Origin: Kroppenstedtia sanguinis
Lineage (GTDB): Bacteria > Bacillota > Bacilli > Thermoactinomycetales > DSM-45169
Direction: 5' to 3'
DNA: 64,000 bases
Assembly: GCF_050433445.1 (NCBI RefSeq)
Contig: NZ_JBNPXF010000020.1
Span: 1-64,000, forward strand
In this document: in pieces, positions 8,305-16,444 of the stretch
Numbering within the stretch: position 1 is the stretch's first letter
Layout of the letters: every line of letters begins with the position of its first letter
Translations under genes and position numbers: made by a program
The notes under the pieces: generated by a model
The model's database searches: none
What the model was told of the DNA's origin: nothing
Seen by the model: the letters and a program-made list of their open reading frames with translations, nothing else

Positions 8305-8378
8305 GCGGGTGTAGTTCAGTGGTAGAACATCGGCCTTCCAAGCCGAATGCGAGGGTTCGATTCCCTTCACCCGCTCCA
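8305..8378 (+). tRNA. tRNA-Gly (TCC)
   Basis: Acceptor GCGGGTG/CACCCGC, anticodon loop CTTCCAA, CCA encoded. Last gene of the cluster. Confidence 0.95.
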
Positions 8379-8382
8379 ATCG

Positions 8383-8409
8383 ACCGCAGCCTTCCAGGTT
8401 GCGGTTTTG
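8383..8409 (+). terminator. Terminator of the tRNA cluster
   Basis: Stem ACCGCAGCC/GGTTGCGGT followed by TTT, five bases after tRNA-Gly. Confidence 0.75.
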
Positions 8410-8616
8410 CTATATCCAAAAGATTCTCGGGTGTATCCCATAGGGGCACCTGTGGTACCATGGTGAAGACTGGCCATTTTTTACATAGCAGTGTAAAAAG
8501 ATTGTGGACGGTGGGGATCGGGTTTTCTAAAATCCATCCGGAGGACTGTTTTTACAACGTCTGCAAGAGCTTCTCCCCCAACCTAGGCTTGTGGAAAGGG
8601 GAAAGGCGGAACCCAA

Positions 8617-9114
8617 ATGGGGGACGATCATTTGCGACGGGTGATGAGTGAGATGAAAAAGGATTGTCTGTTTAAAAGTTGTAGCCCGGAGGAAACCCGG
8701 TCTCTGGCTCAGTCTGTGGCGAGAGGATTGCAACCGGGAGACGTGATTCTTCTGGAAGGGGATCTGGGTGCGGGAAAGACCACATTTGCTCAGGGAGTAG
8801 CTACTGGTCTCGGGATAGGAGAGTCGGTGGACAGTCCCACCTTCACCTTGATCAAGGAGTATCATGGGGGAAGGCTTCCCCTCTATCATATGGATGTATA
8901 TCGAATCCAATCCCCTGAGGAAGAGCTGGGATGGGATGAATATTTTTATGGTGAAGGGGTCACCCTCGTCGAGTGGGCGAGCCGCATTGCTCCCTGGTTG
9001 CCGGAGAAGCGGATTCAGGTAGAAATCACTCATGAAGGGAACTGCCGCCAGCTCCGGATCGAACCACCTGAAGAGGCCTTGGAACGAATCTGCGGGGGGC
9101 TGAATCTGAGATGA
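8617..9114 (+). CDS. tsaE: tRNA t6A biosynthesis ATPase TsaE
   Basis: 165 residues if the ATG at 8617 is used; ATGs at 8647 and 8653 give a more usual length and cannot be excluded. TsaE is the small P-loop ATPase that resets the TsaB-TsaD complex which adds threonylcarbamoyl to A37 of ANN-decoding tRNAs. The Walker A motif is LLEGDLGAGKTTFAQG; TsaE-type features include the DSPTFTLIKEY loop, YHMDVYR, and a conserved Glu-Trp in TLVEWASRI. Its stop overlaps the tsaB start (ATGA). First gene of the order tsaE-tsaB-rimI-tsaD, as in Bacillus ydiBCDE. Confidence 0.95.
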   Translation: MGDDHLRRVMSEMKKDCLFKSCSPEETRSLAQSVARGLQPGDVILLEGDLGAGKTTFAQGVATGLGIGESVDSPTFTLIKEYHGGRLPLYHMDVYRIQSPEEELGWDEYFYGEGVTLVEWASRIAPWLPEKRIQVEITHEGNCRQLRIEPPEEALERICGGLNLR

Positions 9115-9824
9115 AGATATTGGCGATGGATACTTCTACCCTGGTGCTAGGGGTGGCGGTATTGGAAAAAGGTTCCCTGCTGGGGGAAGTGACGACCCAT
9201 CTCCATAAAAACCATTCCGTTCGCTTGATGCCAATGATCGCACACTTGCTGGAAGAACTGGAATTGAAGGTGGAGGACCTGGACGCGATTGCAGTTGCGG
9301 CAGGGCCTGGCTCCTATACAGGGATCCGGATCGGTTTTACTACTGCCAAAACGATCGCGTGGAGCAGACAGATTCCGCTACTCCCTGTGTCCAGTTTAGC
9401 TGCTTTGGCGATGAACGGTGTTCGGTTTCCTGGGAAAATTGTCCCCCTTTTTGATGCCCGGCGTCATCGGGTTTATAGTGGACTGTTTCAGGGAGATGGA
9501 GGCGGGTTAGTTCCGGTGAAAGAAGAACGGGTGACCGATTTTACTAAATGGCTGGAGGAGCTTCGTGAGGAGGGACCCCTCCTCTTTTTGGGAGAGGATG
9601 TCTCCAAATTTCGGGAGGAGACGGTTCAACTCCTGGGTGGACAAGCGGTATTCGGCCTGGGAAGGGAAAACGCGGTAAGTGCTACCCACCTTGGGCAGCT
9701 GGCCTGGGCTCGTCTGCAATCCAGGGAATATGCAGAGAGCGAGGACGCAGTCCCCAACTACTTGCAACTGACAGAAGCAGAGGCCCGATGGATTCGGTCC
9801 CAGGAGAGAGGGGAACCGAAATGA
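9111..9824 (+). CDS. tsaB: tRNA t6A biosynthesis protein TsaB
   Basis: 237 residues. TsaB is an ASKHA-fold, non-catalytic partner that dimerises with TsaD. The N terminus MKILAMDTSTLVLGVAV and the GPGSYTGIRIG motif (about residues 64-74) are diagnostic, followed by AKTIAWSRQIPLLPVSSLAALA. It lacks the TsaD metal-binding histidines, as expected. Translationally coupled at both ends: ATGA overlaps with tsaE upstream and with rimI downstream. Confidence 0.95.
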   Translation: MKILAMDTSTLVLGVAVLEKGSLLGEVTTHLHKNHSVRLMPMIAHLLEELELKVEDLDAIAVAAGPGSYTGIRIGFTTAKTIAWSRQIPLLPVSSLAALAMNGVRFPGKIVPLFDARRHRVYSGLFQGDGGGLVPVKEERVTDFTKWLEELREEGPLLFLGEDVSKFREETVQLLGGQAVFGLGRENAVSATHLGQLAWARLQSREYAESEDAVPNYLQLTEAEARWIRSQERGEPK

Positions 9825-10315
9825 AGGAGCATCCGGATGTGAATTTCCAACCGATGACTCGGACTGACATCCCCGGAGTGCTCGCAGTCGAACAGGCTTC
9901 TTTTTCGACGCCCTGGACACGTCAAGCCTTTTACAATGAGTTGGTCCATAATCCGTTTGCGACTTATATCCTAGCCATCACAGAGGAGAAAATTATCGGT
10001 TACGGAGGCATGTGGCTCATACTGAATGAAGCTCATATCACCAATATTGCCATTCACCCGGACTGGCGGGGTCAGGGAATCGGAGAGGCCATGTTTGATT
10101 ATCTGATGTCTTGGGCTCATCTGTCCGGAGCGGAAAAGATGACCCTGGAAGTAAGGGTATCCAATGAAATCGCCCAAAACCTCTACCGAAAAAAAGGATT
10201 TCAGGCGACGGGGATTCGACCCCGCTATTATACGGACAATCAGGAAGATGCTCTTATCATGTGGGCGGAGTTGGGTGGTGAAGAGGATGAAGAAGTGTTG
10301 GGTGCTGGGAATTGA
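9821..10315 (+). CDS. rimI: Ribosomal protein bS18 (or Gcp-associated) alanine N-acetyltransferase
   Basis: 164 residues from the ATG at 9821, chosen for its ATGA overlap with tsaB. It is a GNAT acetyltransferase of the RimI family. The acetyl-CoA motif HPDWRGQGIGEAMFDYLM and the downstream LEVRVSNEIAQNLYRKKGF followed by GIRPRYYTDNQEDALIM are typical. RimI acetylates the N-terminal alanine of ribosomal protein S18; its steady neighbourhood with tsaB and tsaD is a conserved arrangement in Firmicutes. Its 3' end overlaps tsaD by 29 bases. Confidence 0.93.
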   Translation: MKEHPDVNFQPMTRTDIPGVLAVEQASFSTPWTRQAFYNELVHNPFATYILAITEEKIIGYGGMWLILNEAHITNIAIHPDWRGQGIGEAMFDYLMSWAHLSGAEKMTLEVRVSNEIAQNLYRKKGFQATGIRPRYYTDNQEDALIMWAELGGEEDEEVLGAGN

Positions 10316-11294
10316 AACCAGCTGTGATGAGACTGCAGCGGCGGTGGTGGAAAATGGAGACCGTCTCTGCTCCAATGTGATCTCCTCCCAGATGCAAATT
10401 CACAGCCGGTTTGGTGGGGTGGTCCCGGAAGTCGCCTCCCGGCGCCATGTGGAGCAGATTACTGTGATTCTGCAACAGGCCTTGGATGATGCTGGGGTGC
10501 GGCAGGAGGAGTTATCCGCCATCGCGGTGACCCAGGGCCCGGGCTTGGTCGGGGCTCTGTTGATCGGAGTGGCGGCGGCCAAGTCTCTCTCCTTTGCTAC
10601 TGGAATTCCTCTGGTGGGGGTGCACCATATAGCGGGTCACATTTATGCCAATCATCTGGTGAAACCCATGCAATTTCCACTGGTAGCTCTGGTCGTCTCC
10701 GGAGGTCATACGGAACTGATCTATATGCCGGAGCATAACCGATTTGAGAGGCTGGGTCGGACCCGGGATGATGCTGCGGGGGAAGCATATGACAAGGTGG
10801 CCCGGGTGCTGGGCTTGCCCTATCCAGGGGGGCCGGAGATTGACCGTCTGGCTAAACAGGGAACACCGGTGATCGATTTTCCCCGCGCTTGGTTGGAAGC
10901 GGACTCCTTGGACTTCAGTTTCAGCGGCCTGAAATCAGCGGTCATCAATTATCTGCATAACACGGAGCAACGAGGAGAACAGGTGAAAAAGGCGGACTTG
11001 GCTGCCAGTTTCCAGGAGGCGGTCGTGGAGGTGTTGACGGAAAAGGCAGTGCGTGCCGCCCAGTACAAAGGGGTGCATCACCTGGTGTTGGCTGGCGGCG
11101 TCTCCGCCAACTCGGCCTTGAGAGAAGCCTTGGCCGCTCGTTGTCGCCAAGAAGGCATGGATCTCTCTTCGCCTCCTCTGGAACTGTGTACGGATAATGC
11201 GGCTATGATCGCTGCGGCGGGGACGTACTGCTTTTGGGAAGGGGAACGGGCAGGATTGGAACTAAATGCAGATCCTAATTTGAAATTAGTGTAA
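10287..11294 (+). CDS. tsaD: tRNA N6-adenosine threonylcarbamoyltransferase TsaD
   Basis: 335 residues from the ATG at 10287 (GAAGAGG before it), the standard length. TsaD (formerly Gcp) transfers threonylcarbamoyl from the AMP adduct to A37 of tRNA. Metal-binding histidines are in VHHIAGHIYANHL; other motifs are LGIETSCDETAAAVV at the N terminus, LVVSGGHTELIYM, the nucleotide site PGGPEIDRLA and the C-terminal LAGGVSANSALREAL with CTDNAAMIAAAG. It is the last gene of the t6A operon and is followed by a terminator and the DnaA-box cluster. Confidence 0.97.
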   Translation: MKKCWVLGIETSCDETAAAVVENGDRLCSNVISSQMQIHSRFGGVVPEVASRRHVEQITVILQQALDDAGVRQEELSAIAVTQGPGLVGALLIGVAAAKSLSFATGIPLVGVHHIAGHIYANHLVKPMQFPLVALVVSGGHTELIYMPEHNRFERLGRTRDDAAGEAYDKVARVLGLPYPGGPEIDRLAKQGTPVIDFPRAWLEADSLDFSFSGLKSAVINYLHNTEQRGEQVKKADLAASFQEAVVEVLTEKAVRAAQYKGVHHLVLAGGVSANSALREALAARCRQEGMDLSSPPLELCTDNAAMIAAAGTYCFWEGERAGLELNADPNLKLV

Positions 11295-11302
11295 GAACCT
11301 GT

Positions 11303-11330
11303 AACCGGCTGAAAGTGGCCGGTTTTTTTA
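11303..11330 (+). terminator. Terminator of the t6A operon
   Basis: Stem AACCGGC/GCCGGTT and a run of T residues 8 bases after the tsaD stop. Confidence 0.85.
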
Positions 11331-11331
11331 T

Positions 11332-11545
11332 TTATCCACAACGGGGAGGGGGCGGTGATGAGGGAAAAGGGGGAATTTATTGATTTTAAGCAGATAATCC
11401 TGTTCCTAGGGCCCATATTTCATTTGTTTTATGCAGAATGTGGATAAAAAAGCTTTAGTACTTGTGGATAATGTGGATAAGTTGTGTGGATAGATCTATA
11501 CAAAGGTTTTGCCTGTGGATAAGTCTGTGGATAACCTGTGGATAT
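11332..11545 (+). other. Cluster of DnaA-box-like 9-mers
   Basis: Five exact TGTGGATAA boxes (complement of TTATCCACA) start at 11439, 11463, 11472, 11514 and 11526. One-mismatch boxes start at 11485 (TGTGGATAG) and 11537 (TGTGGATAT). All seven point the same way within 107 bp; one TTATCCACA lies in the opposite sense at 11332. Spacings are 9-29 bases. This matches the DnaA-binding consensus of Bacillus. No dnaA or dnaN is nearby, so it is more likely a DnaA-titration or regulatory cluster than oriC; I recall Bacillus subtilis having such a cluster next to gcp (tsaD). The AT-rich tail may also hold the promoter of the next gene. Confidence 0.8.
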
Positions 11546-11621
11546 AGTGTTATAGATATACGACATACTTCTTTTGGCCTGGGGAAGGATAGGAGGAGAG
11601 TCTGAGAAACGGGGGTTGAAG

Positions 11622-13853
11622 GTGAAGGTCAAAAAGACAATAGGGTTCTCTCTCTGTCTGGTCTTGTGGCTGGTTGGCATTCAGGAGGGCCTTTGTGCCC
11701 CGCAGACAGCAGATGCCTCCCTCCAACAGGTCTGGTGGTTGAATGTTCCTGGTCTTCGTCTGCAGGATCTTCGTACCCCGGGTCAGCCACATCTGAACTG
11801 GATGATGGAACATGCTTCAGTAGGTGCCATGAATATGAAAACAGGAGGCAAAGAGACGCTTCCCAACAGTTATGCTGCTTTGGGAGCGGGTACCCGGGCA
11901 GTGGCACCGGCTGATGAAAGCTTTTATGAACCGGATGAATCAGTGGTGGATCATGGGGAGATGGAAAGTACATCCGCTGGTATTCTCTACACCCGTCGCA
12001 TGGGGGAAGAGGCTCCCGCGGGGTCGGTGGTTTACCCCGGAATCATGAAATATAGGACAGAAAATGAAAAGATTCATTTTACCGTGAAGCCCGGCGCATT
12101 GGGAGAGTCTCTTCACCGCAAAGGATTGTCCACCTTGGTGTTGGGCAATCTGGATGAAGGAAATAAACCGGTTCGCTATGCACCATTGTTGACTATGAAC
12201 AGCCAGGGGATTACACCGGAGGGATCTGTGGGCAAAAAAGTGTTGGCCTCCGATTCCAAAAGGCCTTACGGTGTGAAAAGTGATTATCGACGCATCGGAA
12301 ATCAACTGTTTTCCTGGAAAAAACCAGGTCTCGCTGTGGTCGATCTCGGGGATTTGTACCGTCTGGAAAAATTCGGTGATACGATGTCGCCCTCGGTGCG
12401 GCAAGAGATCCGTCATCAAGTTCTCGCAGAGCTGGATGACTTTTTGGGTGAGGTGTTGGGCCGGGCGGGAGAGGATCGCTTGGTTATGCTCACCTCCACC
12501 GGTAGTGGATTGGCAGAGGAAGAAGGGTTGTTTCCTGTTCTGATGTACCAATCCTCAAAAAAGCAGTCGGGACTGCTCACCTCATCTACGACCCGCCGGA
12601 CCGGGGTTATCAGCAATATCGATATCGCCCCGACGCTGTTGGATCGTATGGGAGTGGAGATTCCTGGAGAGATGTTGGGCCGACCGACTCAAGGGGTGGC
12701 GGGAAACAACGGGATGTTTTGGAGTACAGTGGACCGGGTGGAGTCGATCAATCGATTGCGACCGTCGGTTCTCTATTCTTATATCCTGATTCAGATATTG
12801 GTTTTGGTTACTGGACTCACGTTGATTTTGAAAAACGGTCGGGGAAAAGGTTGGATGGAATCGGTGTTGTTGGCGATGATGCTGACCCCCTTTCTATTTC
12901 TGATTCTGTCCGATGTGACCGCCGGTTCCTGGTGGATGGTCTCGGGGACGTTGGTCTTGACAGGATTGGTATTTTCCAAAGTACTCACCCGGGCGTCCAC
13001 TCTTCCCTTGCTGTTTTGGGCGGGTTTGCTCGGCTTCTTGCCCGTGGTGGTGGATGGTTTGTTGGGAGGACCGTTAATTCGGCACTCTTTCCTCGGGTAC
13101 GATCCGATTAAGGGGGCTCGCTATTACGGAATTGGCAACGAGTATATGGGCGTGGTTCTCGGATCCTCGATACTCGCTTGTGCCGCGTGGTTGGAACGTC
13201 GTACCACTCTTTCCCGTGGGGTGCGTTTAGGCGTGGGGTTGTTTTTTTTCGCCTTGCTCATCTTTTTTGCGGCTCCCTTTTGGGGAACTAATGCGGGAGG
13301 AGCTTTGGCTTCTGCTGTCGGTTTCGGAGTGGCCTATCTCCGGTTTTTCCAGACCAAGTGGAACCGAGGAACCGCTATGAAAATGTTGGGGATGGCGGGG
13401 ATCGGCCTATTCACGTTGGTTACATTAAACCTCTGGTTTCCCGTGGAAACTCCCACCCATATCGGTAAAGCCCTCTCCGACCTTCAAGGGGGAAACTTTG
13501 AAGAAATCGTTCAGATCATCAACCGAAAATTGGAGATGAACCTGAAACTGATCCGCTTCTCCTCCTGGGGGAAAGTCTTCCTGTTGTCTTTGTTGGCGAT
13601 GGCGGTACTCGCATTTCGACCCGCCGGTGGACTGAAGATGTTAACTCAGCGCTATCCACAGCTGTTTAACGGTTTTACGGCTATTTTGGCAGGATCGCTG
13701 GCAGCACTGGCTTTCAATGACTCCGGGATCGTATCTGCAGCTACTGCTATCGTATATGTGGTCATGCCAGTAATGATCATCGGCATTCGGGAATGGACCG
13801 GGGGCAGGAACCGAGTGGAGAGGGTGGCTTCCCCTGAAAAAAGCCGTTCTTGA
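11622..13853 (+). CDS. Large membrane protein with an extracellular alkaline-phosphatase-like domain
   Basis: 743 residues from the GTG at 11622, chosen for the GGGGG six bases upstream and because it places a clean signal peptide (KKTIGFSLCLVLWLVGIQEGLCA) at the start. Residues about 25-370 form a soluble outer domain resembling the alkaline-phosphatase fold (VWWLNVPGLRLQDL, then IDIAPTLLDRMGVEIPGEMLG), but the metal-ligand set is not clearly complete. The C-terminal half has about ten hydrophobic segments and the motif GYDPIKGARYYGIGNEYMG (near residue 490), which I have seen in uncharacterised membrane proteins of Gram-positive bacteria. Function unknown; envelope polymer or lipid modification is a guess. 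It stands between its own terminator and the DnaA-box cluster. Confidence 0.75.
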   Translation: MKVKKTIGFSLCLVLWLVGIQEGLCAPQTADASLQQVWWLNVPGLRLQDLRTPGQPHLNWMMEHASVGAMNMKTGGKETLPNSYAALGAGTRAVAPADESFYEPDESVVDHGEMESTSAGILYTRRMGEEAPAGSVVYPGIMKYRTENEKIHFTVKPGALGESLHRKGLSTLVLGNLDEGNKPVRYAPLLTMNSQGITPEGSVGKKVLASDSKRPYGVKSDYRRIGNQLFSWKKPGLAVVDLGDLYRLEKFGDTMSPSVRQEIRHQVLAELDDFLGEVLGRAGEDRLVMLTSTGSGLAEEEGLFPVLMYQSSKKQSGLLTSSTTRRTGVISNIDIAPTLLDRMGVEIPGEMLGRPTQGVAGNNGMFWSTVDRVESINRLRPSVLYSYILIQILVLVTGLTLILKNGRGKGWMESVLLAMMLTPFLFLILSDVTAGSWWMVSGTLVLTGLVFSKVLTRASTLPLLFWAGLLGFLPVVVDGLLGGPLIRHSFLGYDPIKGARYYGIGNEYMGVVLGSSILACAAWLERRTTLSRGVRLGVGLFFFALLIFFAAPFWGTNAGGALASAVGFGVAYLRFFQTKWNRGTAMKMLGMAGIGLFTLVTLNLWFPVETPTHIGKALSDLQGGNFEEIVQIINRKLEMNLKLIRFSSWGKVFLLSLLAMAVLAFRPAGGLKMLTQRYPQLFNGFTAILAGSLAALAFNDSGIVSAATAIVYVVMPVMIIGIREWTGGRNRVERVASPEKSRS

Positions 13854-13864
13854 ATGGAGAAGCA

Positions 13865-13890
13865 AACGGGCAAAGACATTTGCCCGTTTT
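13865..13890 (+). terminator. Terminator after the 743-residue membrane protein
   Basis: Stem AACGGGCAAA/TTTGCCCGTT with a GACA loop and a short T-run, 12 bases past the stop. Confidence 0.85.
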
Positions 13891-14012
13891 GTTGTCTCTC
13901 ATGGTAACTTTTGTTTTGGGAAATTCGACAAACCCGGTGTAGAATAGGTCTTGAGGCCTTTAGGGGCAGGAATTCGACCCTTCGATGTATGGGGAGAGGG
14001 GGGAGAAGGGGT

Positions 14013-14699
14013 TTGTCGATCAAAATCCAGCCGGTAGGGGATATGGGGCTCCGGATCGGTTTCGGAGAGCGGATTGATCCGGAGATCAATCGGGAGATAC
14101 GAAGTTTTGTCAATGAATTGGAACGCCATCCGATTCCTGGTGTGGTGGAGTGGGTACCCACCTATGGTGCCGTGATGGTTTACTACCAACCCTATCGGAT
14201 TCGTTATCGGGAGTTGTGTCAACAGCTGGAGGCGATCGAGGAGAATCGAGTGCCGGTGACAGAGGAGGATACGCGGGTAGTGGAGTTGCCTGTGGTTTAT
14301 GGAGGGGAGTATGGGCCGGATCTGGGGCGTGTGGCTGAGAAGAACGGTCTCTCTCCTCAAGAAGTGATCCAGATCCACTCGGATCCCGCCTATCGGGTGT
14401 ATATGCTGGGGTTCGTTCCCGGGTTTCCCTATCTAGGGGGGATGTCGGAGCGGATCGCCACTTTGCGCTTAAAAGATCCTCGTCCCCGAATACCGGCAGG
14501 CTCTGTAGGGATTGCCGGTTCCCAAACAGGAGTCTATCCTTTGGAAACTCCCGGAGGGTGGCGGATTATCGGTAGAACACCGGTGCGCCTGTACGATCCG
14601 GATCGGAATCCCCCCGTTCTGTTGCGGGCGGGGGATCTGGTTCGGTTCCGACCGATCTCTGGGGAAACCTATCGGGAGATGGAGGTGGAAGGGCTATGA
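14013..14699 (+). CDS. pxpB: 5-oxoprolinase subunit PxpB
   Basis: 228 residues from a TTG at 14013, preceded by a purine-rich AGGGGGGAGAAGGGG. PxpB (KipI in Bacillus) is one of three subunits of the prokaryotic ATP-dependent 5-oxoprolinase that opens pyroglutamate to glutamate. Signatures are the N-terminal VGDMGLRIGFGE, GFVPGFPYLGGM (about residues 135-146), RPRIPAGSVGIAGSQTGVYP and the C-terminal FRPISGETYREM. The stop overlaps the pxpA ATG. First gene of the operon pxpB-pxpA-pxpC-ycsI. Confidence 0.93.
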   Translation: MSIKIQPVGDMGLRIGFGERIDPEINREIRSFVNELERHPIPGVVEWVPTYGAVMVYYQPYRIRYRELCQQLEAIEENRVPVTEEDTRVVELPVVYGGEYGPDLGRVAEKNGLSPQEVIQIHSDPAYRVYMLGFVPGFPYLGGMSERIATLRLKDPRPRIPAGSVGIAGSQTGVYPLETPGGWRIIGRTPVRLYDPDRNPPVLLRAGDLVRFRPISGETYREMEVEGL

Positions 14700-15481
14700 A
14701 GGATTGGAAGCGGGTACAATGGACCGTCGATCTGAACAGTGATTTGGGAGAAAGCTTTGGCAACTATGTGATGGGACAGGACGAAGCGATTTTGCATCAT
14801 GTCACCTCCGCCAACATCGCCTGTGGATTCCACGGGGGTGATCCCAACGTGATGAGACAGACAGTCCGTATGGCGGCAGAGCGGGGGGTGGCCTTGGGAG
14901 CTCATCCGGGTCTGCCGGATTTGCTCGGATTTGGGCGCCGTTATATGGCGGTCGAGCCGGAGGATGTATTTAATATGACGGTTTACCAGGTGGGGGCTTT
15001 GCTAAGTTTCGCTACTCTGGAGGGAAAGCGGTTGCAACATGTGAAACCTCACGGAGCCCTCTACAATATGGCGGGGAAGGAACCTGCCGTGGCCGAGGCG
15101 ATTGCCGAAGCGGTTGCCGCAGTGGACAAGGAACTGATCCTTTTCGGCTTGGCAGGAAGCCAATTGGTGAGCGCAGGGGAAAAAGCAGGGCTTCAGGTGG
15201 CACGGGAGGTGTTCGCCGACCGTACGGTTCAACCTGATGGAAGCTTGACTCCCCGGACTCAGCCTGGAGCCTATATCGAGGATCCGGAGCAGGCAGTCCA
15301 CCGGGTAGTCCGTATGGTGAAGGAAGGAAAAGTGACGGCGGTGGATGGTACCGAGGTGGATTTGCAGGCGGACACGGTCTGTGTCCATGGGGATGATCCC
15401 CAAGCTTTGGCCTTTGCGAAAGGTTTGCGCAAGGGGCTGGAAGAACAGGGGATCCGGGTCCGCAGGATCGGAGAGAGTTAA
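14696..15481 (+). CDS. pxpA: 5-oxoprolinase subunit PxpA (LamB/YcsF family)
   Basis: 261 residues, ATG overlapping the pxpB stop. PxpA has a TIM-barrel-like LamB/YcsF fold and is thought to carry the ring-opening hydrolysis. Recognised by VDLNSDLGESFGNYVMGQD (residues 10-28), NIACGFHGGDPNVMRQTV, GAHPGLPDLLGFGRR and VKPHGALYNM. The glycine/histidine-rich segments place the putative catalytic acids and histidines as expected. Downstream pxpC starts 4 bases after the stop. Confidence 0.95.
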   Translation: MKDWKRVQWTVDLNSDLGESFGNYVMGQDEAILHHVTSANIACGFHGGDPNVMRQTVRMAAERGVALGAHPGLPDLLGFGRRYMAVEPEDVFNMTVYQVGALLSFATLEGKRLQHVKPHGALYNMAGKEPAVAEAIAEAVAAVDKELILFGLAGSQLVSAGEKAGLQVAREVFADRTVQPDGSLTPRTQPGAYIEDPEQAVHRVVRMVKEGKVTAVDGTEVDLQADTVCVHGDDPQALAFAKGLRKGLEEQGIRVRRIGES

Positions 15482-15485
15482 TCCC

Positions 15486-16433
15486 ATGATCACAGTGATA
15501 AAACCGGGATTGCTGACTACGGTCCAGGATTTGGGACGGATGGGTTATCAGCAGTATGGCATGGTGGTGGCAGGAGCGATGGATGATTACTCCCTCCAGG
15601 TAGGAAATTTATTAGTGGGCAATTGGCGCGGCGCGGCAGGCTTGGAAATAACCTGGTTGGGACCGGTGCTCCGCTTTGAGACGGATACGGTGATTGCTCT
15701 GACTGGGGCGGATCTGGGGCCACTCCTGGATGGGAAACCGGTGCCTCTCTGGAAAAGCATCTCCATCGAGAAAGGACAAGAGTTGCGATTTCAGGGGCCG
15801 GTGGCAGGGATGCGCACTTATCTTTGTGTCGCAGGAGGAATTCAGGTACCCACTGTGATGGGAAGCCGCTCCACTTATCTTAAGGGGCGGATCGGGGGAT
15901 TCCACGGCCGAGCCTTGCAATCCGGGGATGTCCTGGAGACCGGGCGACCGCTGCAGCTCGCCGACAGGGTCGGCCGACAGCCAGCGGCTTCCATGCGCCC
16001 CCGCTACGGGAAAGAAATTCGCTTGCGTACCCTCCCTGGACCCCAGGCCGAGGCGTTTACGGAGGAGGGGCTTCATACTTTCTATCATGCTGATTTTGAA
16101 GTGACTCCCCAGTCGGACCGGATGGGTTATCGTCTGGAGGGGCCGGTGATCCGCCACCGCACCGGTGCAGATATCATCTCCGACGCCATCGCCCCTGGGG
16201 CAGTTCAGGTTCCGGCAGAAGGACGCCCCATCATCCTGATGGCGGATCGGCAGACCACCGGGGGATACACGAAGATCGCCACTGTCATCTCCGTGGATCT
16301 GCCCCGCTTGGCCCAGGCCAGGCCAGGAACCCGGATCACCTTTCACGAGGTGAGTCTGGATGAAGCCCAGGAGCTGGCGATAGAACAGGAAAAACGCTTG
16401 AAGATGCTAGAGATCGGAATCCGATCCAAGTGA
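15486..16433 (+). CDS. pxpC: 5-oxoprolinase subunit PxpC (KipA/biotin-dependent carboxyltransferase-like)
   Basis: 315 residues from the ATG at 15486. PxpC is the AHS2-domain partner of PxpB; together they probably bind and phosphorylate 5-oxoproline. Visible are IKPGLLTTVQDLGRMGYQQY at the N terminus, the MGSRSTYLKGRIGGFHGRAL segment (about residue 125) and the late motif LMADRQTTGGYTKIATV (about residue 255). Same operon and same direction as pxpB and pxpA; ycsI begins 12 bases later. Confidence 0.94.
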   Translation: MITVIKPGLLTTVQDLGRMGYQQYGMVVAGAMDDYSLQVGNLLVGNWRGAAGLEITWLGPVLRFETDTVIALTGADLGPLLDGKPVPLWKSISIEKGQELRFQGPVAGMRTYLCVAGGIQVPTVMGSRSTYLKGRIGGFHGRALQSGDVLETGRPLQLADRVGRQPAASMRPRYGKEIRLRTLPGPQAEAFTEEGLHTFYHADFEVTPQSDRMGYRLEGPVIRHRTGADIISDAIAPGAVQVPAEGRPIILMADRQTTGGYTKIATVISVDLPRLAQARPGTRITFHEVSLDEAQELAIEQEKRLKMLEIGIRSK

Positions 16434-16444
16434 GGGGATGTCTG

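Noticed and set aside
8430..8616. Extra tRNA or small RNA after the tRNA cluster
   Set aside because: No cloverleaf; only the leader of tsaE.
11332..11545. Chromosomal origin oriC
   Set aside because: No dnaA, dnaN or other origin genes nearby and no AT-rich unwinding tract of the usual kind; a DnaA-binding cluster is the more careful call.
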